From Lachnospiraceae bacterium (GTDB taxonomy: Bacteria; Bacillota_A; Clostridia; Lachnospirales; Lachnospiraceae), in contig JAFZJK010000019.1 in assembly GCA_017553965.1 (NCBI GenBank), forward strand, positions 1 to 5,310: a stretch of 5,310 nucleotides of DNA. Reading direction: 5' to 3'. Shown here piece by piece: positions 1 to 4,979 of the stretch (its first letter is position 1; each line of letters opens with the position of its first letter). Below the pieces are notes generated by a model. It saw only the letters and a program-made list of their open reading frames with translations, made no database searches and was not told where the DNA came from. A program made the translations under genes and the position numbers.

Positions 1-592
1 CCTCAAGGCCTTCGGCGTATGCACGTATGGATGCGATGGGTGTTTTTATATCATGGGACAGTGTAGCTATAACTGTCTTATTATTTTCTATCGCCTCATG
101 TTCCGCAGCACGTGAATGCATTATCTCCTTACGCATGCTGTCAAAAGCCCAGGTAAAAGCTCCGAAATAATTGGATCGTTCATATTTGAGCGGAACGTTG
201 AAATTACCGTTTGCGATCTCGGCTGCAAAATCCTTCATCTTGTCAAAGGGCTTTAGGATATTGACATATACATATAAAAAGACAAGCAGCATAAAGACGA
301 TGGCAAGCGCACACATCGCCACACCGTTAAACTTGGACGTCGCGGTCACCGTGCTCCCCTGCAGGTTATCCCTAAATGCATCGAGCTTATCTACCGCTTC
401 ATCGTAGCTTCCTTTTTCTATAAGCCTGGATATCTCGTTACAATCGATTATCTCTTTTGAACGCGAATCCTCCGGTGTTTCTGCTTTTGAAAACAAAAAC
501 AAGATCACTGTTGCCCCGATAAGGAGCAATGAAAATAAAACAGTGATCTTGAATATTTTTAATTTAAGATTGTTATTCATAATACGTATCAT
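1..592 (-). CDS. Two-component sensor histidine kinase, N-terminal part (cut by window edge)
   Basis: This is the membrane sensor partner of the response regulator encoded just upstream. It should autophosphorylate on His and pass the phosphate to that regulator. The 197 visible residues begin MIRIMNNNLKLKIFKITVLF. A first membrane helix lies at about 14-34, followed by an acidic and basic extracytoplasmic stretch of about 60 residues (35-92). A second membrane helix lies at about 93-112, then a HAMP-like linker (KPFDKMKDFAAEIANGNF, about 114-131). The HisKA H-box TLSHDIKTPIASIRAY has the phospho-acceptor His at 180. The ATP-binding domain lies beyond base 1. The start is uncertain: in-frame ATGs occur at 613, 592 and 580, and none has a convincing Shine-Dalgarno site. 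I give 592; 580 (MNNNLKLK) is equally plausible from the protein. The signal sensed cannot be told from the sequence. The family call is firm. Confidence 0.93.
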   Translation of the reverse strand, partial: MIRIMNNNLKLKIFKITVLFSLLLIGATVILFLFSKAETPEDSRSKEIIDCNEISRLIEKGSYDEAVDKLDAFRDNLQGSTVTATSKFNGVAMCALAIVFMLLVFLYVYVNILKPFDKMKDFAAEIANGNFNVPLKYERSNYFGAFTWAFDSMRKEIMHSRAAEHEAIENNKTVIATLSHDIKTPIASIRAYAEGLE

Positions 593-669
593 GCCGCAGG
601 CATGTGTACACATCGGTGGCGTGCCTGCCTCGACACCGATGGAAATTTGAAAGTTTCATTCAAATTTCC
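590..669. repeat. Cluster of back-to-back inverted repeats at the response regulator/kinase junction
   Basis: Four perfect symmetric elements are packed into 80 bases. CATGCC/GGCATG occupies 590-595 and 599-604 with a 3-nt loop. ATGTGTACACAT is a 12-bp palindrome at 602-613. CATCGGTG/CACCGATG occupies 611-618 and 634-641 with a 15-nt loop. GGAAATTTGA/TCAAATTTCC occupies 641-650 and 660-669 with a 9-nt loop. The last one includes the response regulator stop codon (662-660), and the first contains the candidate kinase start at 592. No T-run follows on the minus strand, so these are not ordinary terminators. They could be mRNA processing or stability hairpins, a translational control structure, or a small inserted palindromic element. 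Confidence 0.75.
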
Positions 670-1346
670 GTCTCCAAAATGTAACCAATCTTATAAACTG
701 TCTTTATATACTTCGGATCTGCGGGATCATCCTCAAGTTTTTCGCGAAGCCATCTGATATGAACTGCAAGAGTAGTCGGAGCTACTTCCGAAAATGCGCC
801 CCATACCTCACTAAGCAGCTTATCCTTGGAAAGTGCTGTGTTGGGATGCTCGCAAAGGTATGCCAGAAGGTCAAACTCCCTGAGTGACAGATTGACCTCA
901 TAACCATCCTTAGTAACCGTACGGGACCCGATATCAACCGATATCCCACCGAACTTCACAGTCTTATCGTTCTCGCTAAAGCCGTATGTCCTTCTCATAA
1001 GAGCCTTTATACGTGATAAAAGTTCTTTCATGGAGAAAGGTTTCGGTATATAGTCATCTCCACCTATGTCCAGTCCTATGATCCTATCAGTCTCACTGGT
1101 CCGTGCACTTGCAAAGATAACGGGTACCTCCGACACACGACGCAATTCCTTACATACGTCAAAGCCGATAGCATCCGGAAGATTTATATCCAGAAGTATC
1201 AGATCATACTTCCTTTCGGAAAGCAATCCGAATGCGGTCTCGCTATCCCCGGCCAAGGTAACTAAGTAACCCTGGTCGGTAAGCATATCCGATATGATCA
1301 TCGACAGATCTTCATCGTCGTCAATTATAAGTATGTCTCTTTTCAT
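660..1346 (-). CDS. OmpR/PhoB-family response regulator
   Basis: This is a cytoplasmic transcription factor activated by phosphorylation from the adjacent histidine kinase. The 228 residues are the normal length for the family. The receiver domain (about 3-118) shows the acidic pocket IIDDDED (Asp9-11), phospho-acceptor Asp53 in LILLDINLP, the Thr/Ser switch position Ser80 (IFASAR), Tyr99 and the Lys102-Pro103 pair in PKPFSMKELL. The C-terminal winged helix (about 128-226) has the typical LSLREFDLLAYL strand/helix and the recognition-helix region TLAVHIRWLREKLEDDP, ending YKIGYIL. The start is supported by AAAAGGA 8 nt upstream. That site runs into the stop codon of the serine hydrolase gene (13-nt gap), which implies co-transcription and possibly translational coupling. 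Target promoters cannot be inferred from the sequence. Confidence 0.97.
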   Translation of the reverse strand: MKRDILIIDDDEDLSMIISDMLTDQGYLVTLAGDSETAFGLLSERKYDLILLDINLPDAIGFDVCKELRRVSEVPVIFASARTSETDRIIGLDIGGDDYIPKPFSMKELLSRIKALMRRTYGFSENDKTVKFGGISVDIGSRTVTKDGYEVNLSLREFDLLAYLCEHPNTALSKDKLLSEVWGAFSEVAPTTLAVHIRWLREKLEDDPADPKYIKTVYKIGYILETEI

Positions 1347-1354
1347 CCGTATGT

Positions 1355-1362
1355 TCCTTTTA
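1355..1362 (-). promoter_or_regulatory. Ribosome binding site merged with upstream stop codon
   Basis: Read on the minus strand this is TAAAAGGA. The first three bases are the stop codon of the serine hydrolase gene and the AAAAGGA is the Shine-Dalgarno site of the response regulator, 8 nt before its ATG. Ribosomes terminating on the hydrolase would sit on the next start site, a layout typical of translational coupling. Confidence 0.7.
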
Positions 1363-2529
1363 CAGCATGATACCGTTTACCACAGCACGTACTCTGTGAT
1401 GGTGATAAAGCTCCTCATTCGGACGCATATTATGCATGTATGTTACAGAGAATTTGTCCACAGGATCAGCCTCAACCCAGATACCTGTACCGCCGGTCCA
1501 GCCAAAGTTACCAAGATGTCCGTTATGACCGTACTTCTGAGTCAGAAGTGTACGGTATCCGAGACCGTATCCGTAACCTGCCAGATAGTCATTTTCAAAA
1601 TCCTTAAGCTGAGTCGGGCCAAGCTGGTTTTCATGAAGCATTGCAACCGTACCGCTGCCCAAAAATTTCTTACCCTTATATGTACCGCCGTTGGCAAGCA
1701 TCTGCATAAATACAGCAAAATCATGTGCACTTATAAGTAAGTTGGGACGTGCACCCGCAGGTACGCTGTCAGGGTCAAGTGCTGAAAAGTCTGTCGCTCT
1801 CTCAAACTGTCCCGGTCCTTTTTTCGCATAATTGGTAACAATACGGTCTTTATTCCAAGGACGTGCAAAGGTATCCGCATCCTCGAGCTCTAAGGGATCG
1901 ATGAGCCTGTCCTTAAATACTTCTCTTAAAGGTTTTCCTTCAAATGTCTCTACCAGCACTCCCGTAATCTCGGAGCCAAATCCGTAAAGCCAGTGTGAAC
2001 CCGGTTCAAACATAACAGGAACATTAGCCATGGCTTTAACTTCTTCCGCTATGGTGCTGGGTCCTTTTTTAAGCAATTCCTTCATCTCCCTGCTCATGGC
2101 TGCCAGGGTAGGTGTGGAAGGATTAACGGCAGGTACCATGCAGTAAGGAAGTCCGCACATCATGGCTACAGCATCACGTATGGTGATGGGCTTTTCCAAA
2201 GGCTCCACATCTATATCACCGTTCGGACGCATAACGTATTTCTGTGTATTTTTCCACTCGGGAAGGTAATAATACAGCGGGTCGCTAAAAAGGAACTTGC
2301 CTTCTTCGTAGATCATGCCGAGTATAGCGTATGTAAACAGCTTTGTGGTAGAAGCCTGACTGAACATGCTGTGTATATCTACCTTCTTCCCTGACTCGAT
2401 ATCCGCATATCCCGCTTCACCATGGTATATCAGTTCATCTCCCTGCATTACCGCTACCGCACATCCGGGGTTTGTCCCCTGCTCCACAAAGCTTTGTAGC
2501 AACTTGTCCATTCTAGTAAAATCCCTCAT
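1360..2529 (-). CDS. Beta-lactamase-fold serine hydrolase (class C / family VIII esterase-like)
   Basis: This is a 389-residue enzyme of the class C beta-lactamase / penicillin-binding-protein-like superfamily, which includes DD-peptidases and family VIII carboxylesterases. The SxxK motif is STTK, with nucleophile Ser60 and general base Lys63, in MFSQASTTKLFTYAILG. The second catalytic Tyr is probably Tyr182 (HWLYGFGSE), where the Asn of the usual YxN is absent. GWTGGTGIW around Trp344-Gly347 sits where the third motif (KTG, HTG or WxG) is expected. There is no signal peptide or membrane anchor, so the protein is predicted to be cytoplasmic. That favours an esterase or small-ester hydrolase over a periplasmic or extracellular beta-lactamase or cell-wall enzyme. 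The start is set by GGGAGG 6 nt upstream. It is the first gene of an operon with the two-component pair. The substrate is unknown, and antibiotic resistance should not be assumed. Confidence 0.93.
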   Translation of the reverse strand: MRDFTRMDKLLQSFVEQGTNPGCAVAVMQGDELIYHGEAGYADIESGKKVDIHSMFSQASTTKLFTYAILGMIYEEGKFLFSDPLYYYLPEWKNTQKYVMRPNGDIDVEPLEKPITIRDAVAMMCGLPYCMVPAVNPSTPTLAAMSREMKELLKKGPSTIAEEVKAMANVPVMFEPGSHWLYGFGSEITGVLVETFEGKPLREVFKDRLIDPLELEDADTFARPWNKDRIVTNYAKKGPGQFERATDFSALDPDSVPAGARPNLLISAHDFAVFMQMLANGGTYKGKKFLGSGTVAMLHENQLGPTQLKDFENDYLAGYGYGLGYRTLLTQKYGHNGHLGNFGWTGGTGIWVEADPVDKFSVTYMHNMRPNEELYHHHRVRAVVNGIML

Positions 2530-2535
2530 ACATTA

Positions 2536-2541
2536 CCTCCC
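2536..2541 (-). promoter_or_regulatory. Strong Shine-Dalgarno site for the serine hydrolase
   Basis: The minus strand reads GGGAGG followed by TAATGT and then the ATG at 2529. A near-perfect anti-16S match at 6-nt spacing fixes this start. Confidence 0.85.
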
Positions 2542-2561
2542 GATATTCTTACAAATGTCGT

Positions 2562-2652
2562 TTCTCTGTCTTATACCTTCTTTTATCTTTTCCGATCAAA
2601 CATGTACATAGATAATACTATCATATTTTTACATATAAAACAAGACAGAGAA
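2562..2652. repeat. Long-range inverted repeat TTCTCTGTCTT / AAGACAGAGAA
   Basis: Perfect 11-bp arms at 2562-2572 and 2642-2652 enclose 69 AT-rich bases that contain the candidate promoter. The right arm is also part of the AAGACAG repeat cluster next to it. The layout resembles the ends of a small palindromic element, but no target-site duplication is evident. Confidence 0.55.
2570..2599 (-). promoter_or_regulatory. Candidate sigma-70/SigA promoter of the hydrolase-two-component operon
   Basis: On the minus strand TTGATC (2599-2594, 4 of 6 matches to TTGACA) and TATAAG (2575-2570, 5 of 6 matches to TATAAT) are separated by 18 nt. They would give a 5' untranslated region of roughly 30-35 nt. 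The surrounding DNA is AT-rich and other -10-like sequences exist upstream, so this is only the best candidate. Confidence 0.4.
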
Positions 2653-2666
2653 CCATTCCCTGTCTT
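2636..2666 (-). terminator. Probable intrinsic terminator of the XRE-GNAT transcript
   Basis: Read on the minus strand, AAGACAGGGAA (2666-2656) pairs with TTCTCTGTCTT (2652-2642) across a TGG loop. This gives 11 base pairs including one G-U wobble. GTTTTAT follows directly. The hairpin lies about 50 nt after the acetyltransferase stop and before the hydrolase promoter, the right place for a terminator. The T-run is short, so efficiency is uncertain. The stem is built from a REP-like repeat unit. Confidence 0.55.
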
Positions 2667-2704
2667 AGAACCATCCCCTGTCTTACACAGTCTTATACTG
2701 TCTT
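2642..2704 (-). repeat. REP-like tandem/palindromic repeat cluster (AAGACAG units)
   Basis: On the minus strand four units beginning AAGAC occur head to tail: AAGACAGTAT (2704-2695), AAGACTGTGT (2694-2685), AAGACAGGGGATGGTTCT (2684-2667) and AAGACAGGGAATGGTTCT (2666-2649). They are closed by the inverted CTGTCTT (2648-2642). The two 18-mers differ at two positions when read as aligned GTTCT-bounded units and at one base as written here. The GACAGGGGATGGTTCT flavour resembles dispersed palindromic repeats linked to REP-associated tyrosine transposases in many bacteria. That link is from general knowledge and no transposase is present in this window. Confidence 0.6.
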
Positions 2705-2716
2705 TTTCCTATTCAA

Positions 2717-3175
2717 TTATAGCGTGTCGACCGACGCTTTCACATAGTATACAAGCCCCTTATCCTGTCTTATCTCTTCGTACCCTAATTTCTTATAAAA
2801 TGCATTCGTTCTGACATTCCATATCGGCGTATCAAGCTTATACTCCTTCACATCAGGGAACAGACCTTCTATCTCCTGCATCATAAAAATCCCGTAACCT
2901 TTGCAAAAATGTTCAGGTGCAACGAAAATCCTTTCGATATTTAGCGTATTCCCTTTTAGGCTTAGTATTGCTCCACCTACAATCAGACCATTATCCGTCA
3001 ATTTATATAGATGCTTCATCCTTGCCATTTTGGTATGAAACGGAACGGACATATAACCCGGAGGTCCTCCTTTAGAAGGACCTCCGACTAAAACATCAGT
3101 TTCAAATGCCCGTTTTGATAGTCCGGTTAAAGTCAGTGCATCGGAAGTACCGGCTGGCATAAATTGTAAGCCCAT
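2717..3175 (-). CDS. GNAT-family N-acetyltransferase
   Basis: This is a 152-residue cytoplasmic acetyl-CoA-dependent acetyltransferase. The acetyl-CoA pyrophosphate-binding motif A is IERIFVAPEHFCKGYGIFMM (about 80-99). The glycine loop is KGYG (92-95), and the usual Gln/Arg at the start of the loop is replaced by Phe90. Motif B is NVRTNAFYKKLGYEEI (120-135), the classic Asn...Ala-Phe-Tyr-Lys-Lys-Leu-Gly-Tyr helix that contacts CoA. A GGP..GGPPGY segment lies at 31-41 in the substrate-side region. The start has AGAGG 6 nt upstream. It lies 38 nt after the XRE-GyrI regulator gene and is probably co-transcribed with it. The substrate could be a small amine, drug, amino acid or protein N-terminus; the sequence does not decide. 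Confidence 0.93.
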   Translation of the reverse strand: MGLQFMPAGTSDALTLTGLSKRAFETDVLVGGPSKGGPPGYMSVPFHTKMARMKHLYKLTDNGLIVGGAILSLKGNTLNIERIFVAPEHFCKGYGIFMMQEIEGLFPDVKEYKLDTPIWNVRTNAFYKKLGYEEIRQDKGLVYYVKASVDTL

Positions 3176-3213
3176 AAACCACCTCTATCTATGGAACATC
3201 GCCCATTAGAATT

Positions 3214-3888
3214 TTACTTACATGCAATATAGACATCCATGCCTTCTCCGTCCGTTTCAAAGCAAGGGATAACTCCGCTCTCCACTTGGATCAGACCATT
3301 GGTCCTCATATAATCACCCAGGGTATGATAAGCTCCGGGGATTGTAACAAACGGATTATCAAAAGGTCTATCTATATGGATTGCCGCATATTTATGAGTT
3401 GGCTGTTCCTTGATCTCAAAGCCTTCCGGAGTGATCCCTTCAGGAAGTATCAATGCAGCAGTATATCCGTGCATATTGAATACATTTATCTGTTCCTGTG
3501 ACAGATTAGGGAAATCCCATCCGATCACCTTCGGGTTCTCTATCCCATTATCTTTGGCACATTTATACATTTTCTCAATTGCATCGCTTTCCGGCTCCGT
3601 ACTTACCACGGTATGCTCCACATAACGAAATGCTGCAACCTCCTCCACACGCAGGTTTGAATATGCATCACTGCGCTTATCCATCTCATCTCTAAAAAGA
3701 TTATCCAGGGAACAGTTAAATACCTTGCATATCTCAAGCGCTTTATCCATCTCCGGCTTAGCCGTATCCATCTCCCATTTTGATATGGTCTGACGGCTCA
3801 CAGAGAGCTTTTCAGCCAAAGTCTCCTGTGTCATATTCTTACTTAGTTGGCGTAAATATTGAAGATTTTTTCCAAAACTCATGATCAT
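3214..3888 (-). CDS. XRE helix-turn-helix regulator fused to a GyrI-like effector-binding domain
   Basis: This is a 224-residue one-component transcription regulator. The N-terminal HTH_3/XRE domain (about 5-66) has the motif TQETLAEKLSVSRQTISKWE (20-39) and ends SLDNLFRD. A short linker leads to a domain of about 150 residues (about 75-224) with features of the GyrI-like / AraC effector-binding fold: VEEVAAFRYVEHTV at its start, GYTAALILPEG in the middle, THKYAAIHIDRPF, and a terminal GEGMDVYIACK resembling the usual acidic xx-Y-I-P ending. Such domains bind cationic or hydrophobic drugs in BmrR-type regulators. The regulator may therefore sense a small molecule and control itself and the acetyltransferase gene 38 nt downstream (inferred). 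The start is ambiguous: AAGGAG lies 3 nt before the ATG at 3888 and 9 nt before the ATG at 3882. Confidence 0.92.
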   Translation of the reverse strand: MIMSFGKNLQYLRQLSKNMTQETLAEKLSVSRQTISKWEMDTAKPEMDKALEICKVFNCSLDNLFRDEMDKRSDAYSNLRVEEVAAFRYVEHTVVSTEPESDAIEKMYKCAKDNGIENPKVIGWDFPNLSQEQINVFNMHGYTAALILPEGITPEGFEIKEQPTHKYAAIHIDRPFDNPFVTIPGAYHTLGDYMRTNGLIQVESGVIPCFETDGEGMDVYIACK

Positions 3889-4001
3889 TCTCTCCTTTTT
3901 AATCCATATTTGCTTTTTTAATTACTTCCAGCTCCGCGTCGCAAGTATAGATTAACAAATAAATATACTATCTTCCACCAACTGACAGGTGCTTTTTTAT
4001 G
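3889..4001 (-). promoter_or_regulatory. Upstream region of the XRE-GNAT operon
   Basis: This gap should contain the promoter of the regulator-acetyltransferase operon. A TATACT -10 candidate is at 3949-3944 on the minus strand but has no good -35 partner at 17 nt, so the assignment is weak and the promoter may need an activator. A short imperfect inverted repeat CACC/GGTG (3977-3980 and 3988-3991) is followed on the plus strand by six T, a weak terminator-like feature with no plus-strand gene upstream of it. The Shine-Dalgarno AAGGAG lies next to the start codon. Confidence 0.35.
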
Positions 4002-4023
4002 AAGTTGCGCAACTTAAAGTTGC
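4002..4023. promoter_or_regulatory. Triple half-site palindromic block, probable operator
   Basis: Three copies of a heptamer alternate in direction: AAGTTGC (4002-4008), its complement GCAACTT (4009-4015) and, after one base, AAGTTGC again (4017-4023). This creates a perfect 14-bp palindrome and an overlapping 15-base one. The block sits just past the phosphotransferase stop and 114 nt upstream of the XRE regulator start. No T-run follows on the minus strand, so it is not a simple terminator. The symmetry suggests binding of a dimeric regulator, possibly the XRE protein itself or a MarR-type factor encoded elsewhere. Confidence 0.5.
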
Positions 4024-4952
4024 TAAGGCATAAGATGAAGATTATCTGTCTTCTCCTGCCATTTATTTAACCAGTATAATTGATAGTTAATAAAGTTTTC
4101 ATCTATACAGTCTATTCCGTATATTTCAAGTATTGTTGCCTGAAGCTGGAAATGCCTGATTGCCACCCAGTCATAAAACGAAAAAATCTCTTCATTACTA
4201 AGCATATGATATTTCTCATATCCGGTCAAAAACTTTCGGTACACTTCTTCTGTAATGTTGACATCTTCCGGTTTAAGATTAAAATAATCAGTCATGTCAC
4301 ACATGACCATGATATCAAACATGAGAGGTGCCCGGCATACAGTATCAAAATCTACAAGATAAATCTTTCCGTCTGTGTTCTGTATAAGGTTTCCTCTATG
4401 CAAATCCCCATGACAGTTCCCTTGCGGCTGATTTCCGACCTTTTCCCACAGACATTCACCCAGTTCTTTGTACTCTGACAGCCTCGGATAATTCTTTTTG
4501 CTAAGGAACTCAAGATAGCGATCTATAAAGAATTCCTTGCCTTTAGAGACCGGTTCTACAGGACAGGTTTCCATAAGCTTATGAAACTTCCCTATCAAAG
4601 CTCCAACCTCGGATGCGTACTTCCCCATATCAGGCTCATCACCGTCAATGAATTCCATGAGAACTATCAGTTTTTCTTCGTCATCGACTGTTGTTTCAAA
4701 TATCGCATCCCCAGCCTTCGTAAGTATTGTCTTAGGTACAGGAAAGCCATTCTCCTCCAGGTATCTCATAACTGCTACCGACTGCTTTGCCGTATCAGAA
4801 AAAGCTGCACCGATAACCTTAACTATATACTTATCCTGTGCATTTACGTTATATGTATGTCCACCACCTTCTCTTAAGAATTCCAGAGAAGGATTCTCAA
4901 TTCCGTATTCTGTTTTCAGAATTTCAAGCAACTGTTTTTCATCCATAGCCAT
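4023..4952 (-). CDS. APH-type phosphotransferase (aminoglycoside/choline/homoserine kinase-like)
   Basis: This is a 309-residue cytoplasmic kinase-fold enzyme that transfers ATP phosphate to a small-molecule hydroxyl. The N-lobe shows a glycine-rich segment EGGGHTYNV (28-36), Lys45 in YIVKVIG and a hinge-like VLMEFIDGDEP (97-107). The Brenner catalytic loop is HGDLHRGN (181-188), with catalytic base Asp183 and metal-binding Asn188. The DFG-equivalent is VDFD, with Asp201. The C-terminal helical part ends NYQLYWLNKWQEK. Length and motifs fit the broad APH Pfam family, which covers RdoA/YihE-type kinases, ThrB-like homoserine kinases, choline kinases and antibiotic kinases. Sequence alone does not support calling it a resistance gene. 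The ATG at 4952 has GAAGGA 9 nt upstream; an in-frame ATG two codons later is an alternative. It starts 27 nt after the HipA-like gene and is likely in the same operon. Confidence 0.93.
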   Translation of the reverse strand: MAMDEKQLLEILKTEYGIENPSLEFLREGGGHTYNVNAQDKYIVKVIGAAFSDTAKQSVAVMRYLEENGFPVPKTILTKAGDAIFETTVDDEEKLIVLMEFIDGDEPDMGKYASEVGALIGKFHKLMETCPVEPVSKGKEFFIDRYLEFLSKKNYPRLSEYKELGECLWEKVGNQPQGNCHGDLHRGNLIQNTDGKIYLVDFDTVCRAPLMFDIMVMCDMTDYFNLKPEDVNITEEVYRKFLTGYEKYHMLSNEEIFSFYDWVAIRHFQLQATILEIYGIDCIDENFINYQLYWLNKWQEKTDNLHLMP

Positions 4953-4979
4953 CTCTTTTATTCCTTCATTCCTTTTATA

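Noticed and set aside
1294..1740. 148-codon open frame on the plus strand
   Set aside because: It lies antisense to the hydrolase and response regulator genes, has no recognisable domain and is low-complexity and Ser/Thr-rich at the start. It is a shadow of the real minus-strand genes.
2642..2704. CRISPR array
   Set aside because: Repeats are only 10-18 bases, adjoin each other without unique spacers and are partly palindromic. No cas genes are present. A REP-like cluster fits better.
3060..3085. Perfect 9-bp inverted repeat GGAGGTCCT/AGGACCTCC inside the acetyltransferase gene
   Set aside because: It encodes the glycine-proline segment GGPSKGGPP, a repeated codon pattern that naturally makes a palindrome. 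Similar GGPPGY segments are normal in this enzyme group, so no separate function is needed.
3999..4070. Short plus-strand frame beginning MKLRNLKLLRHKMK
   Set aside because: It is 23 codons long, antisense to the end of the phosphotransferase and generated by the AAGTTGC half-sites. There is no good ribosome binding site and no downstream plus-strand gene for it to lead.
4080..4478. 132-codon plus-strand open frame, and a second of 128 codons at 4648-5034
   Set aside because: Both are antisense to the phosphotransferase gene, whose kinase motifs are unmistakable. Neither shows a domain or a convincing ribosome binding site.
4023..4952. Calling the phosphotransferase an aminoglycoside resistance gene
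   Set aside because: The catalytic motifs are shared across the whole APH family, including housekeeping kinases for small metabolites. Nothing visible singles out a resistance subfamily.
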